Origin: Acidobacteriota bacterium | Lineage (GTDB): Bacteria; Acidobacteriota; Terriglobia; Terriglobales; Acidobacteriaceae | Reading direction: 5' to 3' | DNA: 64,000 nucleotides | NCBI GenBank assembly: GCA_028872955.1 | Contig: JAGWNX010000007.1 | Span: forward strand, 1 to 64,000 | Part shown: positions 8,755 to 20,327 of the stretch, one piece after another | How positions within the stretch are numbered: the stretch's first letter is position 1 | Layout of the letters: every line of letters begins with the position of its first letter | Position numbers and translations under genes: made by a program | The notes under the pieces: model-generated | Database searches by the model: none | What the model saw: the letters and a program-made list of their open reading frames with translations, nothing else | Told to the model about the DNA's origin: nothing

Positions 8755-10539
8755 GTGAATCTTTCCATCATTGACTGGCTCATCATGCTGGTCTACTTCG
8801 TCTTCGTGCTGGGCATCGGCTTTGCCCTCAAGCGCTACATGCGCACATCCAACGACTTCTTCCTGGCGGGCCGCTCCATTCCGGCCTGGGTCTGCGGGTT
8901 GGCCTTCATCTCGGCCAATCTGGGCGCGCAGGAGGTGATCGGCATGGGTGCCTCGGGGGCAAAGTACGGCATCGTCACCAGCCAGTTCTACTGGATCGGC
9001 GCGATCCCTGCCATGGCCTTTGTCGGCATCTTCATGATGCCGTTCTACTACGGTTCCAAGGCCCGCTCCGTGCCAGAGTTTTTGCGCCTGCGCTTTGACG
9101 AGAAGACCCGCGCCATCAACGCCTTCTCGTTCGCCATCATGACCGTGCTCTCCTCCGGCATCTCCATGTATGCCATGGCGCTGCTCATTCAGACGCTGGG
9201 GCTGTTTCACGGCATCATCCCGGACCAGTATGTCTTCCACGTCTCGGTCATACTGTCGGCGCTCATCGTGCTGGGCTACATCTTCCTGGGCGGCCTGACC
9301 AGCGCCATCTATAACGAGGTGCTGCAGTTCTTCCTGATCGTGGCCGGCTTCGCCCCGCTGGTGTGGATCGGCCTGCGCAATGTGGGGGGCTGGCAGGGCA
9401 TCAAGCAGACGCTGCCGGCGACCATGACCCACTCCTGGCGCGGCATGGCGCACCCGGCCACCAATACCCTGGGGGTGGAGTGGGTAGGCCTGGCCATGGG
9501 CCTCGGCTTTGTGCTGAGCTTCGGCTACTGGTGCACGGACTTCCTGGTGATTCAGCGGGCCATGGCGGCTGACTCGGAGATCTCCGCCCGCCGCGTGCCG
9601 CTCATCGCCGCCATTCCCAAGATGTTCTTCCCGTTTCTGGTGATTCTGCCCGGCCTCATCGCGGTCAGCGTCACCAGCCACGCCACGTCGGTGCAGCCGG
9701 TCACCTACTCCGCGCAGGTGCCACTCAGTGAGCAGCATCCGCACGGCATCATCCCCGTCAAGACGGACCCCATTCACAACCAGCCGGTCATCGACTCCAA
9801 GGGATTGCCTGTCTATAACTACGATCTCGCCATTCCGGTCATGCTGCTGCACTTCTTTCCCACCGGCATCCTGGGCCTGGGCCTGACGGCGCTGCTGGCC
9901 AGTTTCATGTCAGGCATGGCGGGCAACGTCACCGCATTCAACACCGTGTGGACCTACGACATCTACCAGTCCTACATCAACAAGCGCGCCAGCGACGAGC
10001 ACTACCTGTGGATGGGGCGCATGGCGACCATTGGCGGCGTGGTGCTCTCCGTCGCGGCCGCTTACCTGGTGACCAACTTCAACAACATCATGGACGCGTT
10101 GCAGTTGGTGTTCTCGATCGTGAACGCGCCGCTGTTTGCCACCTTTCTGCTGGGCATGTTCTGGAAGCGAACCACCGGCCACGGTGCCTTTACAGGGCTG
10201 GTGGCGGGCACGTTGGCGGCGCTGGTGCACCATGGCCTCACCATTCCCGGCGACGCGGCGGCAGGCATTCATGGCGGCTGGATCACGATTGTGCACCACT
10301 ACTCCAGCGACATGGCGCAGAACTTCTACACGGCCATCTTTGCCTTCTCCGTCAACCTGGTGGTAACGGTTCTGGTCTCGCTGGTCACGTCGCCGCGACC
10401 TGACTCGGAACTGGTGGGGCTGGTCTACTCGCTTACGCCGCAGCCCGAGGAGGGCCACCTGGAGTGGTACCAGAAGCCTGCCACGCTGGCGATCGCCGTG
10501 CTGGTCATGCTGATTGCGCTGAACTTGGTCTTTGCGTAA
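8755..10539 (+). CDS. Sodium:solute symporter (SSS) family transporter
   Basis: GTG start at 8755; IDWLIMLVYFVFVLGIGFALKRYMRTSNDFFLAGRSIPAWVCGLAFISANLGAQE typical of SSS. ORF-track start 8344 is too far upstream. Confidence 0.88.
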   Translation: MNLSIIDWLIMLVYFVFVLGIGFALKRYMRTSNDFFLAGRSIPAWVCGLAFISANLGAQEVIGMGASGAKYGIVTSQFYWIGAIPAMAFVGIFMMPFYYGSKARSVPEFLRLRFDEKTRAINAFSFAIMTVLSSGISMYAMALLIQTLGLFHGIIPDQYVFHVSVILSALIVLGYIFLGGLTSAIYNEVLQFFLIVAGFAPLVWIGLRNVGGWQGIKQTLPATMTHSWRGMAHPATNTLGVEWVGLAMGLGFVLSFGYWCTDFLVIQRAMAADSEISARRVPLIAAIPKMFFPFLVILPGLIAVSVTSHATSVQPVTYSAQVPLSEQHPHGIIPVKTDPIHNQPVIDSKGLPVYNYDLAIPVMLLHFFPTGILGLGLTALLASFMSGMAGNVTAFNTVWTYDIYQSYINKRASDEHYLWMGRMATIGGVVLSVAAAYLVTNFNNIMDALQLVFSIVNAPLFATFLLGMFWKRTTGHGAFTGLVAGTLAALVHHGLTIPGDAAAGIHGGWITIVHHYSSDMAQNFYTAIFAFSVNLVVTVLVSLVTSPRPDSELVGLVYSLTPQPEEGHLEWYQKPATLAIAVLVMLIALNLVFA

Positions 10540-10621
10540 CGGTCCGTCTGCAGCACCGGGGCGTGGTTTGCCGCGCGTCTGGTGCTAAGCCGCTACGGCG
10601 GAGGCACTTGAAAGGAGCACC

Positions 10622-10876
10622 ATGGGTCTCGATATTCGAATTCCGCTGGGATTGATCTTCCTCATCATCGGCGGCCTGATGTCGGTATACGGTCTGCTGA
10701 CCCGTCACGCGGCAGATCTGTATGCCAAGTCGATGGGCATCAATCTGAACCTGAGCTGGGGACTGCTGATGTTTGTCTTTGGTGCGATGATGTTCCTGGT
10801 GGGTCGGCGCCAGAAGTGGCAGGACGACCCCGTGAACCCGCGTCCGTGGGAGGAGCATCAGGCTCCGCGGCACTAA
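10622..10876 (+). CDS. Small two-TM membrane protein, possible symporter partner
   Basis: 84 aa, two hydrophobic segments, strong SD-like gaaaggagcacc immediately before ATG, 82 nt downstream of the symporter on the same strand. Confidence 0.75.
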   Translation: MGLDIRIPLGLIFLIIGGLMSVYGLLTRHAADLYAKSMGINLNLSWGLLMFVFGAMMFLVGRRQKWQDDPVNPRPWEEHQAPRH

Positions 10877-10986
10877 AGCTAAGTCAATGGCCTTCAATGG
10901 AATAAGTGATTGTTCCGAAATGCACATTGGCGAATAAATAACTCTTCTGCAACGATTCCCACGCAGCCTGACTGCGATAATGGGGT

Positions 10987-13494
10987 ATGAAGCGCAGGAC
11001 CATACAGCACTACGAGATTATCCGTAAGATCGGTGCCGGCGGCAGCGGCGTCGTCTACTTGGCCACGGATACCATGCTGCAGCGTCCCGTGGTGCTCAAG
11101 TTGCTCAAAAGAGGAGCGTTAACGATCGAGCAGATGCGTGTGACGCAACTGCGCGAGGCGCGTCTGGCCTCGGCGATCGACCACCCCAACGTCTGCGCCA
11201 TCTACGATGTGGGGGATGCTCCGTCTGAGGAGTCAGGCGGCGACAACGAAGCCTTCATCGTGATGCAGTACATTCCGGGCAAGTCCCTGGATAAGCTGAT
11301 TGCGCAAGGTGCATCCAGCCTGCAGCTCACGCTCTCTGCCGGGATCCAGATATCAGATGGTCTGGCTGCAGCGCACTCGCTGGGCATCTTTCATCGCGAT
11401 CTGAAGCCGGCCAACGTGATGCTGACCGACGGCGGCCTGATCAAGATTCTGGACTTCGGCCTGGCCCGCCGCATCAATCTGGACCAGGCGGACTTTGACC
11501 CTGCCGGGCCGGCCAGCGCCAAGGGGCCTATGGCTCCGCTTGGCCCCACCTATACGGCGCGGGGCGGCACCATCGCCTATATGGCGCCGGAGCAGTTCGT
11601 CACCGGGCAGTCCTCGGTGCAGTCAGATATCTTCGCGCTGGGCGTCATTCTGTACGAACTGGCGACAGGTCGCCACCCCTTCCATCGCCCGGACGCGCCG
11701 GAGTTTCAATCCATACGCGCCATCCAGTTTGCGGACCCGCCCTCCATCCGCGAGATCGCCCCGGAGCTGCCGGTGGAGTTGGAGTCTGTCATTCTGCGCT
11801 GCCTGGAGAAGCAGCCAGCAGCGCGCTACGCCTCCGCCGCCGAGGTGCGCGAGGCCCTGAAGACCATCATGATGGCCATGCAGTTGGATCGCGTGGCTAC
11901 CCAGGGGGAGACCGTCACGCTGCTGCCTTCGCAGGGCCGCCTGCCGCTGGATACGCCAGAGGAGGAGAAGCGCACGACGGGCATCCTCTCCATGCTGGCG
12001 GAGCGGTTTCGCGAGCCTGCGGCCGCCGCCGCCAACCGCCAGAGCACCATGGTGGTGCTGCCCTTTGTCAACCTGGGCACGGCAGAGGTGGCACCGCTCT
12101 ACGGCTACGCCCTGGCCGATGCCATCGGAGCCCGGCTGGCCCGCATGCCGTCGCTGGTGGTGCGTCCCTCCAGCGCACTGATGACGGTTGCCACGCAGCA
12201 GCTGGACCCGTTGAGCGTGGGCAAAAAGCTTCTGGTTCAGTTTGTTCTGACAGGAAACTTCATCCGTTCGGAGAAGGGATTCGACCTGAACTGGCAGCTG
12301 CTGGACGTACCCAGCCAGTCGGTCCGCACGGGCGGCGCCATCAGCGTGCCCACGCTGGACCTGGTGAGTGTGCAGACGGAGATCTGTAACGAAGTGTTTG
12401 CCACCCTGCAGGGCACGGGCGAGCTGCAGGCGGCACCCGTGGTCTCGCGCAGCTCCGGGACCACGCAGACGTTGACCTCCGACGCATCCGAGGAGTATCT
12501 GCAGGCGCGTGCCGTGCTTACCTCGTTTATGTATCGCACGGGCAGCCGCGACGACCTGGACCGCGCCCGCGAGCTGTTCGAGTCCGTGCTGCGGCAGGAT
12601 GAGCGCTTTGCTGCGGCGTGGTCTGGCCTGGGCATTACGCACCTGCAGTACGCCCGACACGCGCTGGGCGGCCAGATGCACGTGCTGGAGGCGCGCCGTG
12701 CCTTCGACAAGGCTCTGCAGCTGGACCCGGGATCGGTGGAGGCGAACCTCTACCGCGTCTACATGCTGCTCTCCCGCGGCGAGAAGGAGTCCGCGCGCCA
12801 CGGGATCGAGCATCTGCTGCGCACGGCCGGCAATGACTGGAACGTCCACCTGGTGGCGGGCATCACGCTGCGGATCGACGGCATGTACGAGGAGGCGCTG
12901 GACCAGTTCAACAAGTCGCTGCGGATGAACCCGGCCAACGCTGCCGTGATCTACAACCATCGCGCTCGCGTCTACCAGTACCAGAACCAGCTGGAGCTGG
13001 CCGCAGAGGAGTTGGAGAAGGGGCTGACGCTGGAGCCTCGCCAGCCGCTGCTGCGCATTTCGCTCGGCTACCAGCAGATGCGCTCCGGCGACCTGACCCG
13101 AGCGGTGGAGACGCTGGAGAACGTCATCCGCGACGAGAAGTCCCTGCGCATCGTCTACCCGACCATCGCGCTGTGCTACGTGCAGCTTGGCGACCGTGAG
13201 AAGGCTGCGACCTTCATTGTGGATGAGACGCTGGCTGCTGCCGAGGCCGACTCCGAGATGGCCTATCGCCTGGCCACATACTTTGCCGTGGAGGGCGATG
13301 AGTCCGAGGCGCTGCACTGGCTGCGGCGAGCGATCTACCTGGGGAACGAGAACTATCCGTGGTTCTCCATCAACCCTGCCTGGCGCAGGCTGGGCGGACA
13401 CTCCGACTTCGAACGCATTCTGGAAGATCTGAAGAAGTCATACCGGCGCAACCAGAAGAACTGGAAGCGCCTGCTGGCACAGCTGCACGAGTAG
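10987..13494 (+). CDS. Serine/threonine protein kinase with C-terminal TPR repeats
   Basis: IGAGGSGVVYLATD, HRDLKPANVML, DFGLAR, GTIAYMAPEQ kinase motifs; middle region PFVNLG...ADAIGARL; then TPRs. Confidence 0.93.
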   Translation: MKRRTIQHYEIIRKIGAGGSGVVYLATDTMLQRPVVLKLLKRGALTIEQMRVTQLREARLASAIDHPNVCAIYDVGDAPSEESGGDNEAFIVMQYIPGKSLDKLIAQGASSLQLTLSAGIQISDGLAAAHSLGIFHRDLKPANVMLTDGGLIKILDFGLARRINLDQADFDPAGPASAKGPMAPLGPTYTARGGTIAYMAPEQFVTGQSSVQSDIFALGVILYELATGRHPFHRPDAPEFQSIRAIQFADPPSIREIAPELPVELESVILRCLEKQPAARYASAAEVREALKTIMMAMQLDRVATQGETVTLLPSQGRLPLDTPEEEKRTTGILSMLAERFREPAAAAANRQSTMVVLPFVNLGTAEVAPLYGYALADAIGARLARMPSLVVRPSSALMTVATQQLDPLSVGKKLLVQFVLTGNFIRSEKGFDLNWQLLDVPSQSVRTGGAISVPTLDLVSVQTEICNEVFATLQGTGELQAAPVVSRSSGTTQTLTSDASEEYLQARAVLTSFMYRTGSRDDLDRARELFESVLRQDERFAAAWSGLGITHLQYARHALGGQMHVLEARRAFDKALQLDPGSVEANLYRVYMLLSRGEKESARHGIEHLLRTAGNDWNVHLVAGITLRIDGMYEEALDQFNKSLRMNPANAAVIYNHRARVYQYQNQLELAAEELEKGLTLEPRQPLLRISLGYQQMRSGDLTRAVETLENVIRDEKSLRIVYPTIALCYVQLGDREKAATFIVDETLAAAEADSEMAYRLATYFAVEGDESEALHWLRRAIYLGNENYPWFSINPAWRRLGGHSDFERILEDLKKSYRRNQKNWKRLLAQLHE

Positions 13495-13524
13495 CCGAGC
13501 AGAGTTCGCTGTGCCAAAAGATAC

Positions 13525-13546
13525 GGGCCACCCGGATGGGTGGCCC
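13525..13546. terminator. Hairpin between convergent genes
   Basis: gggccaccc-ggat-gggtggccc perfect 9-bp arms; no obvious T-tract. Confidence 0.5.
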
Positions 13547-13573
13547 TGCCTTCCTACGCCCGTCGCGAGACGG

Positions 13574-14530
13574 CTATTGCGCGCCGCCCGGGGAGTCTGT
13601 TGCCGTCGTGCGGGGAACAAGGCCAGTTCCTCCAACACCGTTGCTGATGCTGCGCAGCTCGAGCGGCTCCACCAGACTGAAGACCAGCATGGAGCCCTGG
13701 GGAAGGGCGGCTTGACGATCCTGCTTGAGCCACAGCACGGTGCTGACCCCTGCACCTACGCCAGCGCCTACCAGGGCACCGGCCGGACCGGCCATCAAGG
13801 CCCCGGCGGCGGCGCCACTGCCGGCGGTAAGGGCCAGCACGCCAGCGTTCTCCTTGGGGTGGTCGCGATGCGTCACCGTACCCTCGCTGGTGAGCTTGTC
13901 GTGCTCCTGATCGGTGTCAATCAGCTGAGCGCGCAGCGAGTAGCGCGTGCCGTCGGGCAGGGTCACGGTGCGTGCCTCCAGGTGCAGGGCAGCCGCACCG
14001 CTGATGCGCCTGCCACCATGTACCTCGGTCACGCGGCCCTCCAGCACGGAGCCAGCGGGAATGACGACACGGCCGTTCTGCAGTACGTCCTGGGCCAGGG
14101 GAGCGGTGAAGCGGCTGCCCTCCAGCGTCGAAGTGGTCGAGAGACTCTCGTTGATGCGCGCCTTCAGCAGCGTCCCTTCACGGATCTCGCCCTCGCGCTC
14201 GGGCACGCTGGTCACAATGCCTGCGTCCTCATCGCTTGCCGACGCGGCACTCGCGGAGGTGGTGACGATGTGCGCGTCAGGGTCAAAGGCCTGTTTGCTG
14301 AGCGGTGTGGTGGCGCTCTTGTACGGCACATAGGGCCCAAAGGTCTCTGTGGTGGCTGCGGCCGGTGCGGCGGGGGTTGCAGCTACGGGCTTGGCCGGCG
14401 TTGCGTCGTCACTGGTTGCGACGATGGGGGCATCGTCCGGATGCGAAACTCCAGTCGTCTGGGCCATAGCGACGTGCACGGCGGGTACTGCTGCAAAGAC
14501 GAGTGTTGCCATCCTGATCGAACGATTCAT
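13574..14530 (-). CDS. Hypothetical secreted protein, weakly TrbI/VirB10-like
   Basis: Signal peptide MNRSIRMATLVFAAVPAVHVAMA; GTLLKARINESLSTTSTLEGSRFTAPLAQDV...VVIPAGSVLEGRVTEV resembles the fold-level pattern of TrbI-type proteins. Family assignment uncertain. Confidence 0.5.
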   Translation of the reverse strand: MNRSIRMATLVFAAVPAVHVAMAQTTGVSHPDDAPIVATSDDATPAKPVAATPAAPAAATTETFGPYVPYKSATTPLSKQAFDPDAHIVTTSASAASASDEDAGIVTSVPEREGEIREGTLLKARINESLSTTSTLEGSRFTAPLAQDVLQNGRVVIPAGSVLEGRVTEVHGGRRISGAAALHLEARTVTLPDGTRYSLRAQLIDTDQEHDKLTSEGTVTHRDHPKENAGVLALTAGSGAAAGALMAGPAGALVGAGVGAGVSTVLWLKQDRQAALPQGSMLVFSLVEPLELRSISNGVGGTGLVPRTTATDSPGGAQ

Positions 14531-14617
14531 TTCGTACCTCGGGGAGGTGGAATCCTTGGCGCCTGCCTGACGGACGCGCCTGCTATCTGAAAGGTTAGTG
14601 CTCTGGCTGGTGGCTGA

Positions 14618-16192
<1,575 letters not shown>

Positions 16193-16216
16193 CTGTATCT
16201 GCACCAGAGCGACACA

Positions 16217-16249
16217 CGGAGCCCACTGCCTGCGCTGGAGTGGGCTCCG
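16217..16249 (+). terminator. Hairpin downstream of eno
   Basis: cggagcccact...agtgggctccg 11-bp arms followed by ccgtttgt. Confidence 0.5.
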
Positions 16250-16290
16250 CCGTTTGTGAGAGACTGAAGCCGCCTGAGGGGAGCCACGCG

Positions 16291-16638
16291 ATGACCGAGA
16301 CTGTGAGCCAAAGCCGTTTTACGCTGGAGATTGACCGCACACCGGAGAAGATCGTCGTCCGGTGCCTGGGCGAGCTGGTCTTTGGTGTGGCTGGAGAGTT
16401 CTACAAGCAGGTTCAGCCACTCACCGCCGAGACCAGTCACCTGGTGCTGGACCTCTCGGACCTGCGCCACATGGATAGCATGGGCCTGGGCACGCTGGTG
16501 CGGCTGCTGGTGGCGGCACGGAGCCATAAGTGCAGGTTGGAGCTGGTGAACCTCTCGAAGAAGGTGCGCGAGCTGCTGGACATGACCAACCTGCTTAGCG
16601 CGTTCTCTGACATTGGCGAGCACGGCATCAAACTCTAG
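16291..16638 (+). CDS. STAS-domain anti-sigma factor antagonist
   Basis: LVLDLSDLRHMDSMGLGTLVRLLVAARSHKCRLELVNLSKKVRELLDMTNL; conserved D-S-x-G phosphosite pattern. Confidence 0.85.
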   Translation: MTETVSQSRFTLEIDRTPEKIVVRCLGELVFGVAGEFYKQVQPLTAETSHLVLDLSDLRHMDSMGLGTLVRLLVAARSHKCRLELVNLSKKVRELLDMTNLLSAFSDIGEHGIKL

Positions 16639-16705
16639 CGCCACCAGCAAAGTCGTGGAGTAAGCGCTACAGAGGCGAGAAACTCTTGGTATCCTGTTCC
16701 AGACT

Positions 16706-18328
16706 ATGTCCAAGCCTATTGTTCTGACGATCCTTGACGGTTGGGGCTATCGCCCTGAGTCCCACGGTAACGCTATTGCTCTGGCCCGTAAGCCGGTCTA
16801 TGACGGCCTGCTGGCGCAGTACCCCAATACGCTGCTGCGCGCCAGCGAGCACTACGTCGGCCTGCCCGACGGGCAGATGGGCAACTCCGAGGTGGGTCAC
16901 CTCAACCTGGGAGCCGGTCGCATTGTGCGCATGGATATGACGCGCATCGACGTCGCGATCCAGGACGGTTCGCTGTTTACCGACCCGACCCTGGTGACGG
17001 CAGTGGAGACGGCCGCCCGGCGCGGTCGTGCGCTGCACATCATCGGGCTGGTCTCCGATGGTGGCGTCCACTCGCACCTGCGGCACCTGTTTGCGTTGCT
17101 CAAGCTGGCCGCACAGCACAAGCTGCCACGCGTCTACGTGCATGCCTTTATGGACGGACGCGACACCCTGCCCACCTCTGGCCTGGGCTATCTGAAGCAG
17201 TTGCTGCAGGAGTTTCAGTCTGTGGGCGCCGGTCAGCTGGCCAGCGTCTCAGGCCGTTACTACGCGATGGACCGCGACCTGCGGTGGGAGAAGGAACTCC
17301 AGGCGTTTGACGCGATGGTGACAGGACGCCCTGAGGGCGGTCGTGTTGGGGATGCGCTGGCCAAGGTGCAGGAGCACTACAACAACGGTGTTACCGATGA
17401 GTTCATTCCGCCCTTCACCTGTGTGGATGCGGCGGGCCAGCCCATTGGGCTGATTCAGGACGAGGACGTGGTGTTGAACTTCAACTACCGCGCCGACCGC
17501 GTTCGCCAGATTACCCGGGTGCTGACGCGCAACTCCGGCCTGACCAACGACCCCATCGGCAGCCAGGGTCACCAGTTGCCCAAGGCGGTTGAGCTGGATC
17601 AGGAGATTCCGCTGAACATCGTGCCCAAGGGCCTGCACTACGTCTGCATGACGCAGTATGACAAGAACTTCAAGCTGCCTATCGTCATCCCGGCTGAGAG
17701 CATGGATAACCTGCTGGCAAATGTGATGGGCCAGGCTAACCTGCGTAACCTGCGCGTCGCTGAGACAGAGAAGTATGCGCATGTCACCTACTTCTTCAAC
17801 GGTGGCATCGAGAAGCCCTTTCCGGGGGAGGATCGCGTACTGATCCCCTCGCAAAAGGTGGCCACCTACGACCTGGCACCGGAGATGTCCGCAGCGGGCA
17901 TTGCGGACGCCGTGATCAAAGCCGTGAACGATACGGCCTTTGACGTGATCATCGTCAACTTTGCCAACGCCGACATGGTGGGGCACTCCGGCAAGATTGA
18001 GCCCACCGTACGCGCCTGCGAGACCGTAGACCGCGAACTGGGCCGCATCTACAACGCCGTGCGACAGTATGGCGGCAGCCTGCTGGTGACGGCGGACCAC
18101 GGCAACGCCGAGATGCTTATTGACCCGGTGACTGGCGGCCCGCACACGGCGCACACCACCAACCCCGTGCCTTTCCTGCTGATCACGGAAGAGGGTAAGA
18201 AGGTGGGCGTTCGCGACGGTGGCAGCCTGCGCGACATCTCGCCGACGATGCTCTCGCTGCTCCAACTGGAGAAGCCGAAGGACATGACCGGCAACGACCT
18301 GCGTGTGGTGCTGGGCCAGCAGAGCTGA
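16706..18328 (+). CDS. gpmI: 2,3-bisphosphoglycerate-independent phosphoglycerate mutase
   Basis: [22 protein letters not shown]...[17 protein letters not shown]...[14 protein letters not shown]...[30 protein letters not shown]. Confidence 0.96.
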   Translation: MSKPIVLTILDGWGYRPESHGNAIALARKPVYDGLLAQYPNTLLRASEHYVGLPDGQMGNSEVGHLNLGAGRIVRMDMTRIDVAIQDGSLFTDPTLVTAVETAARRGRALHIIGLVSDGGVHSHLRHLFALLKLAAQHKLPRVYVHAFMDGRDTLPTSGLGYLKQLLQEFQSVGAGQLASVSGRYYAMDRDLRWEKELQAFDAMVTGRPEGGRVGDALAKVQEHYNNGVTDEFIPPFTCVDAAGQPIGLIQDEDVVLNFNYRADRVRQITRVLTRNSGLTNDPIGSQGHQLPKAVELDQEIPLNIVPKGLHYVCMTQYDKNFKLPIVIPAESMDNLLANVMGQANLRNLRVAETEKYAHVTYFFNGGIEKPFPGEDRVLIPSQKVATYDLAPEMSAAGIADAVIKAVNDTAFDVIIVNFANADMVGHSGKIEPTVRACETVDRELGRIYNAVRQYGGSLLVTADHGNAEMLIDPVTGGPHTAHTTNPVPFLLITEEGKKVGVRDGGSLRDISPTMLSLLQLEKPKDMTGNDLRVVLGQQS

Positions 18329-18350
18329 CCACGGCGCAACCTGAGGAAGC

Positions 18351-18383
18351 AACGCGACGGCTGCCTGCGGGCGGCCGTTTTGC
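18351..18383 (+). terminator. Probable terminator after gpmI
   Basis: acggctgcc-tgcgg-gcggccgt imperfect stem followed by TTTT. Confidence 0.45.
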
Positions 18384-18396
18384 GTGGAGGGCTGGC

Positions 18397-20244
18397 CTAG
18401 AGGGTTCGCAGGACGACGACCGTCTCGTCGTCAAAGTGCTCGGTGCCGGACTGGAAGTTCTGCACAGCCTCCAGAATTGCGTCCACGGTGCTGCGGGCGC
18501 TGCGGGCGGCAGTGGGGTGTTGCTCCAGCAGGGTAGCCAGGCGCTCGCTGCCAAACATCTCACCGGCGGAGTTCTCTGCATCCACAATGCCGTCGGAGAA
18601 GAAGACCATCATATCGCCGGGCTGGGTAGCCAGGGTGAAGGCCTCGTACTTTGCCTCAGGAAACAGGCCAAGCGGGAAGCCTTCGGCGGCAACGGTCTTC
18701 ACCTCGTAGGCATGGGTCAGGCTACCGGAGGTTGCCGTCAAAAACAGCGGCTGGACGGAGCCCGCGTTCGCGATCTCGATGGTCTGATTCGCGTCATCCC
18801 ACACGGCGATGAGCATGGTGACGTACTGCGAGTCCAGCTTGCGCTCCTGCAGTTGGTCGTTGAGTGCGGCCAGCAGCTCTGCCGGCGGCAGGTGCTGGCT
18901 GGCCAGCGAACGCAGAATGCCGCTGACCAGCGCGGCGTACAGCGCTGCTGGTGCGGCCTTGCCGGAGACGTCGCCCACGGCCAGCGCGGTTCGCCCCGGG
19001 CCGTAGTCCAGAAAGTCATACAGGTCGCCACCGATGGAGCGCGCCGGCAGAAAGGCTGCAGCAAACTCGGCACGGTGCGGCCGGGGCGGGGAGGGCGGCA
19101 GCAGCCGCAGTTGCACCTGGCGCGCCATCGCCAGATCGCGCTCCAGCCGTTGCTCTTCCTCCTGGATGCGCTGGTACAGCCGCGCGTTGGCAATGGAGAT
19201 GGCCACCTGCGCGGCGAGTGTGCCCAGCGTGCGCTGGTGATCCTCCGTAAAGTAATTGACGCGTGTGTGCTCCAGGTCCAGCACGCCGATCACCTTGCCC
19301 TTGTAGATGAGCGGGACGGAGAGCTCTGAGCGAGTCTCCGGATTCTCTGCCAGGTAGCGTGGCTCCTTGCGCACATCCGGCACCAGGATGGGCTGACGCT
19401 GCTCCGCGGCGGTGCCGATGATGCCATGCCCCAGCCGGATGGTGCGCTCCCGCTGAATCCGTTCGCCGTAGCGTGTGGAGAAGCGATGCTCCAGCAGGCT
19501 GGTGCGGTCGTTCCACAGCAGGATAGAGAACATCTGGAAGTCGATGACGCGCTTGAGCAGCACGCCGATGCGCTCCAGCAGATCGTCCAGATCCAGAATG
19601 CTGGTAATCTCGCGCGAGATGTCGTTCAGCACGGTCAGCGTCTGCGCCTGGCGGGAGACGCGCGTGTACAGACGGGCGTTCTCAATCGCTACGGCAACCC
19701 GGGAGGCCACCAGCTCCAGCAGCCGCTGGTGATCGCGGGTGAAGAAGCCGAGGGACTCCGACTGGATATCGATCACGCCGATCACCTTGTTCTTGATGAT
19801 GAGCGGCACGGCCAGCTCGGACCGCACGTCCGGATTGGCGTTGATGTAGTTCTCCAGCTGGCTGACGTCCTCGACCAGAATCGAGGTGCGCTGCATCGCC
19901 GCCATGCCTACGACGCCGCGGCCCAGCCGGATGCGCATGCGCTCAATCTCCGGCGTGTGGCCGATCTGAAAGCGCATGCGCAGATCCTGCGTGCGGTCAT
20001 TCAACAGCAGGATGGCAAAGATGCGGTAGTCGATGACGGCGCGGACCAGATCCGCTACCCGATGCATCAGGGTATTCAGGTCCAGCGTGGTGTTCAGAGC
20101 ATCGGCAAGCCGGTGCAGAAACTCGATCTGCAGTGGCTCCACGCGCACGTTCGCAGGCTGCTGCGCGGTTGGCTCTGCGGGGCGGTAGTCGCCTTCGAAG
20201 TGGTCTCCCGTGCTGGGCTCCATCGGGTTGGCTACGTCGGTCAT
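18397..20244 (-). CDS. Two-GAF-domain PP2C/SpoIIE-type serine phosphatase (RsbU-like)
   Basis: Two GAF-like segments (LGRGVVGMAAMQRTSILVEDVS; LGHGIIGTAAEQRQPILVPDVR), then ARQVQLRLLPPSPPRPHRAEFAAAFLPARSIGGDLYDFLDYGPGRTALAVGDVSGKAAPAALYAAL. Confidence 0.9.
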   Translation of the reverse strand: MTDVANPMEPSTGDHFEGDYRPAEPTAQQPANVRVEPLQIEFLHRLADALNTTLDLNTLMHRVADLVRAVIDYRIFAILLLNDRTQDLRMRFQIGHTPEIERMRIRLGRGVVGMAAMQRTSILVEDVSQLENYINANPDVRSELAVPLIIKNKVIGVIDIQSESLGFFTRDHQRLLELVASRVAVAIENARLYTRVSRQAQTLTVLNDISREITSILDLDDLLERIGVLLKRVIDFQMFSILLWNDRTSLLEHRFSTRYGERIQRERTIRLGHGIIGTAAEQRQPILVPDVRKEPRYLAENPETRSELSVPLIYKGKVIGVLDLEHTRVNYFTEDHQRTLGTLAAQVAISIANARLYQRIQEEEQRLERDLAMARQVQLRLLPPSPPRPHRAEFAAAFLPARSIGGDLYDFLDYGPGRTALAVGDVSGKAAPAALYAALVSGILRSLASQHLPPAELLAALNDQLQERKLDSQYVTMLIAVWDDANQTIEIANAGSVQPLFLTATSGSLTHAYEVKTVAAEGFPLGLFPEAKYEAFTLATQPGDMMVFFSDGIVDAENSAGEMFGSERLATLLEQHPTAARSARSTVDAILEAVQNFQSGTEHFDDETVVVLRTL

Positions 20245-20327
20245 GATCTACTGGCAAGCTCCACGGGGCGAGCGTAAAAGGGGCAGTGGCAGATTCGCAA
20301 CAGGCAGCGTACTGGGCTTCGTTCGCT

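Noticed and set aside
8722-9852. 376-aa minus-strand ORF
   Set aside because: Antisense to the SSS symporter; His/Asp/Gly-rich shadow of TM-coding sequence.
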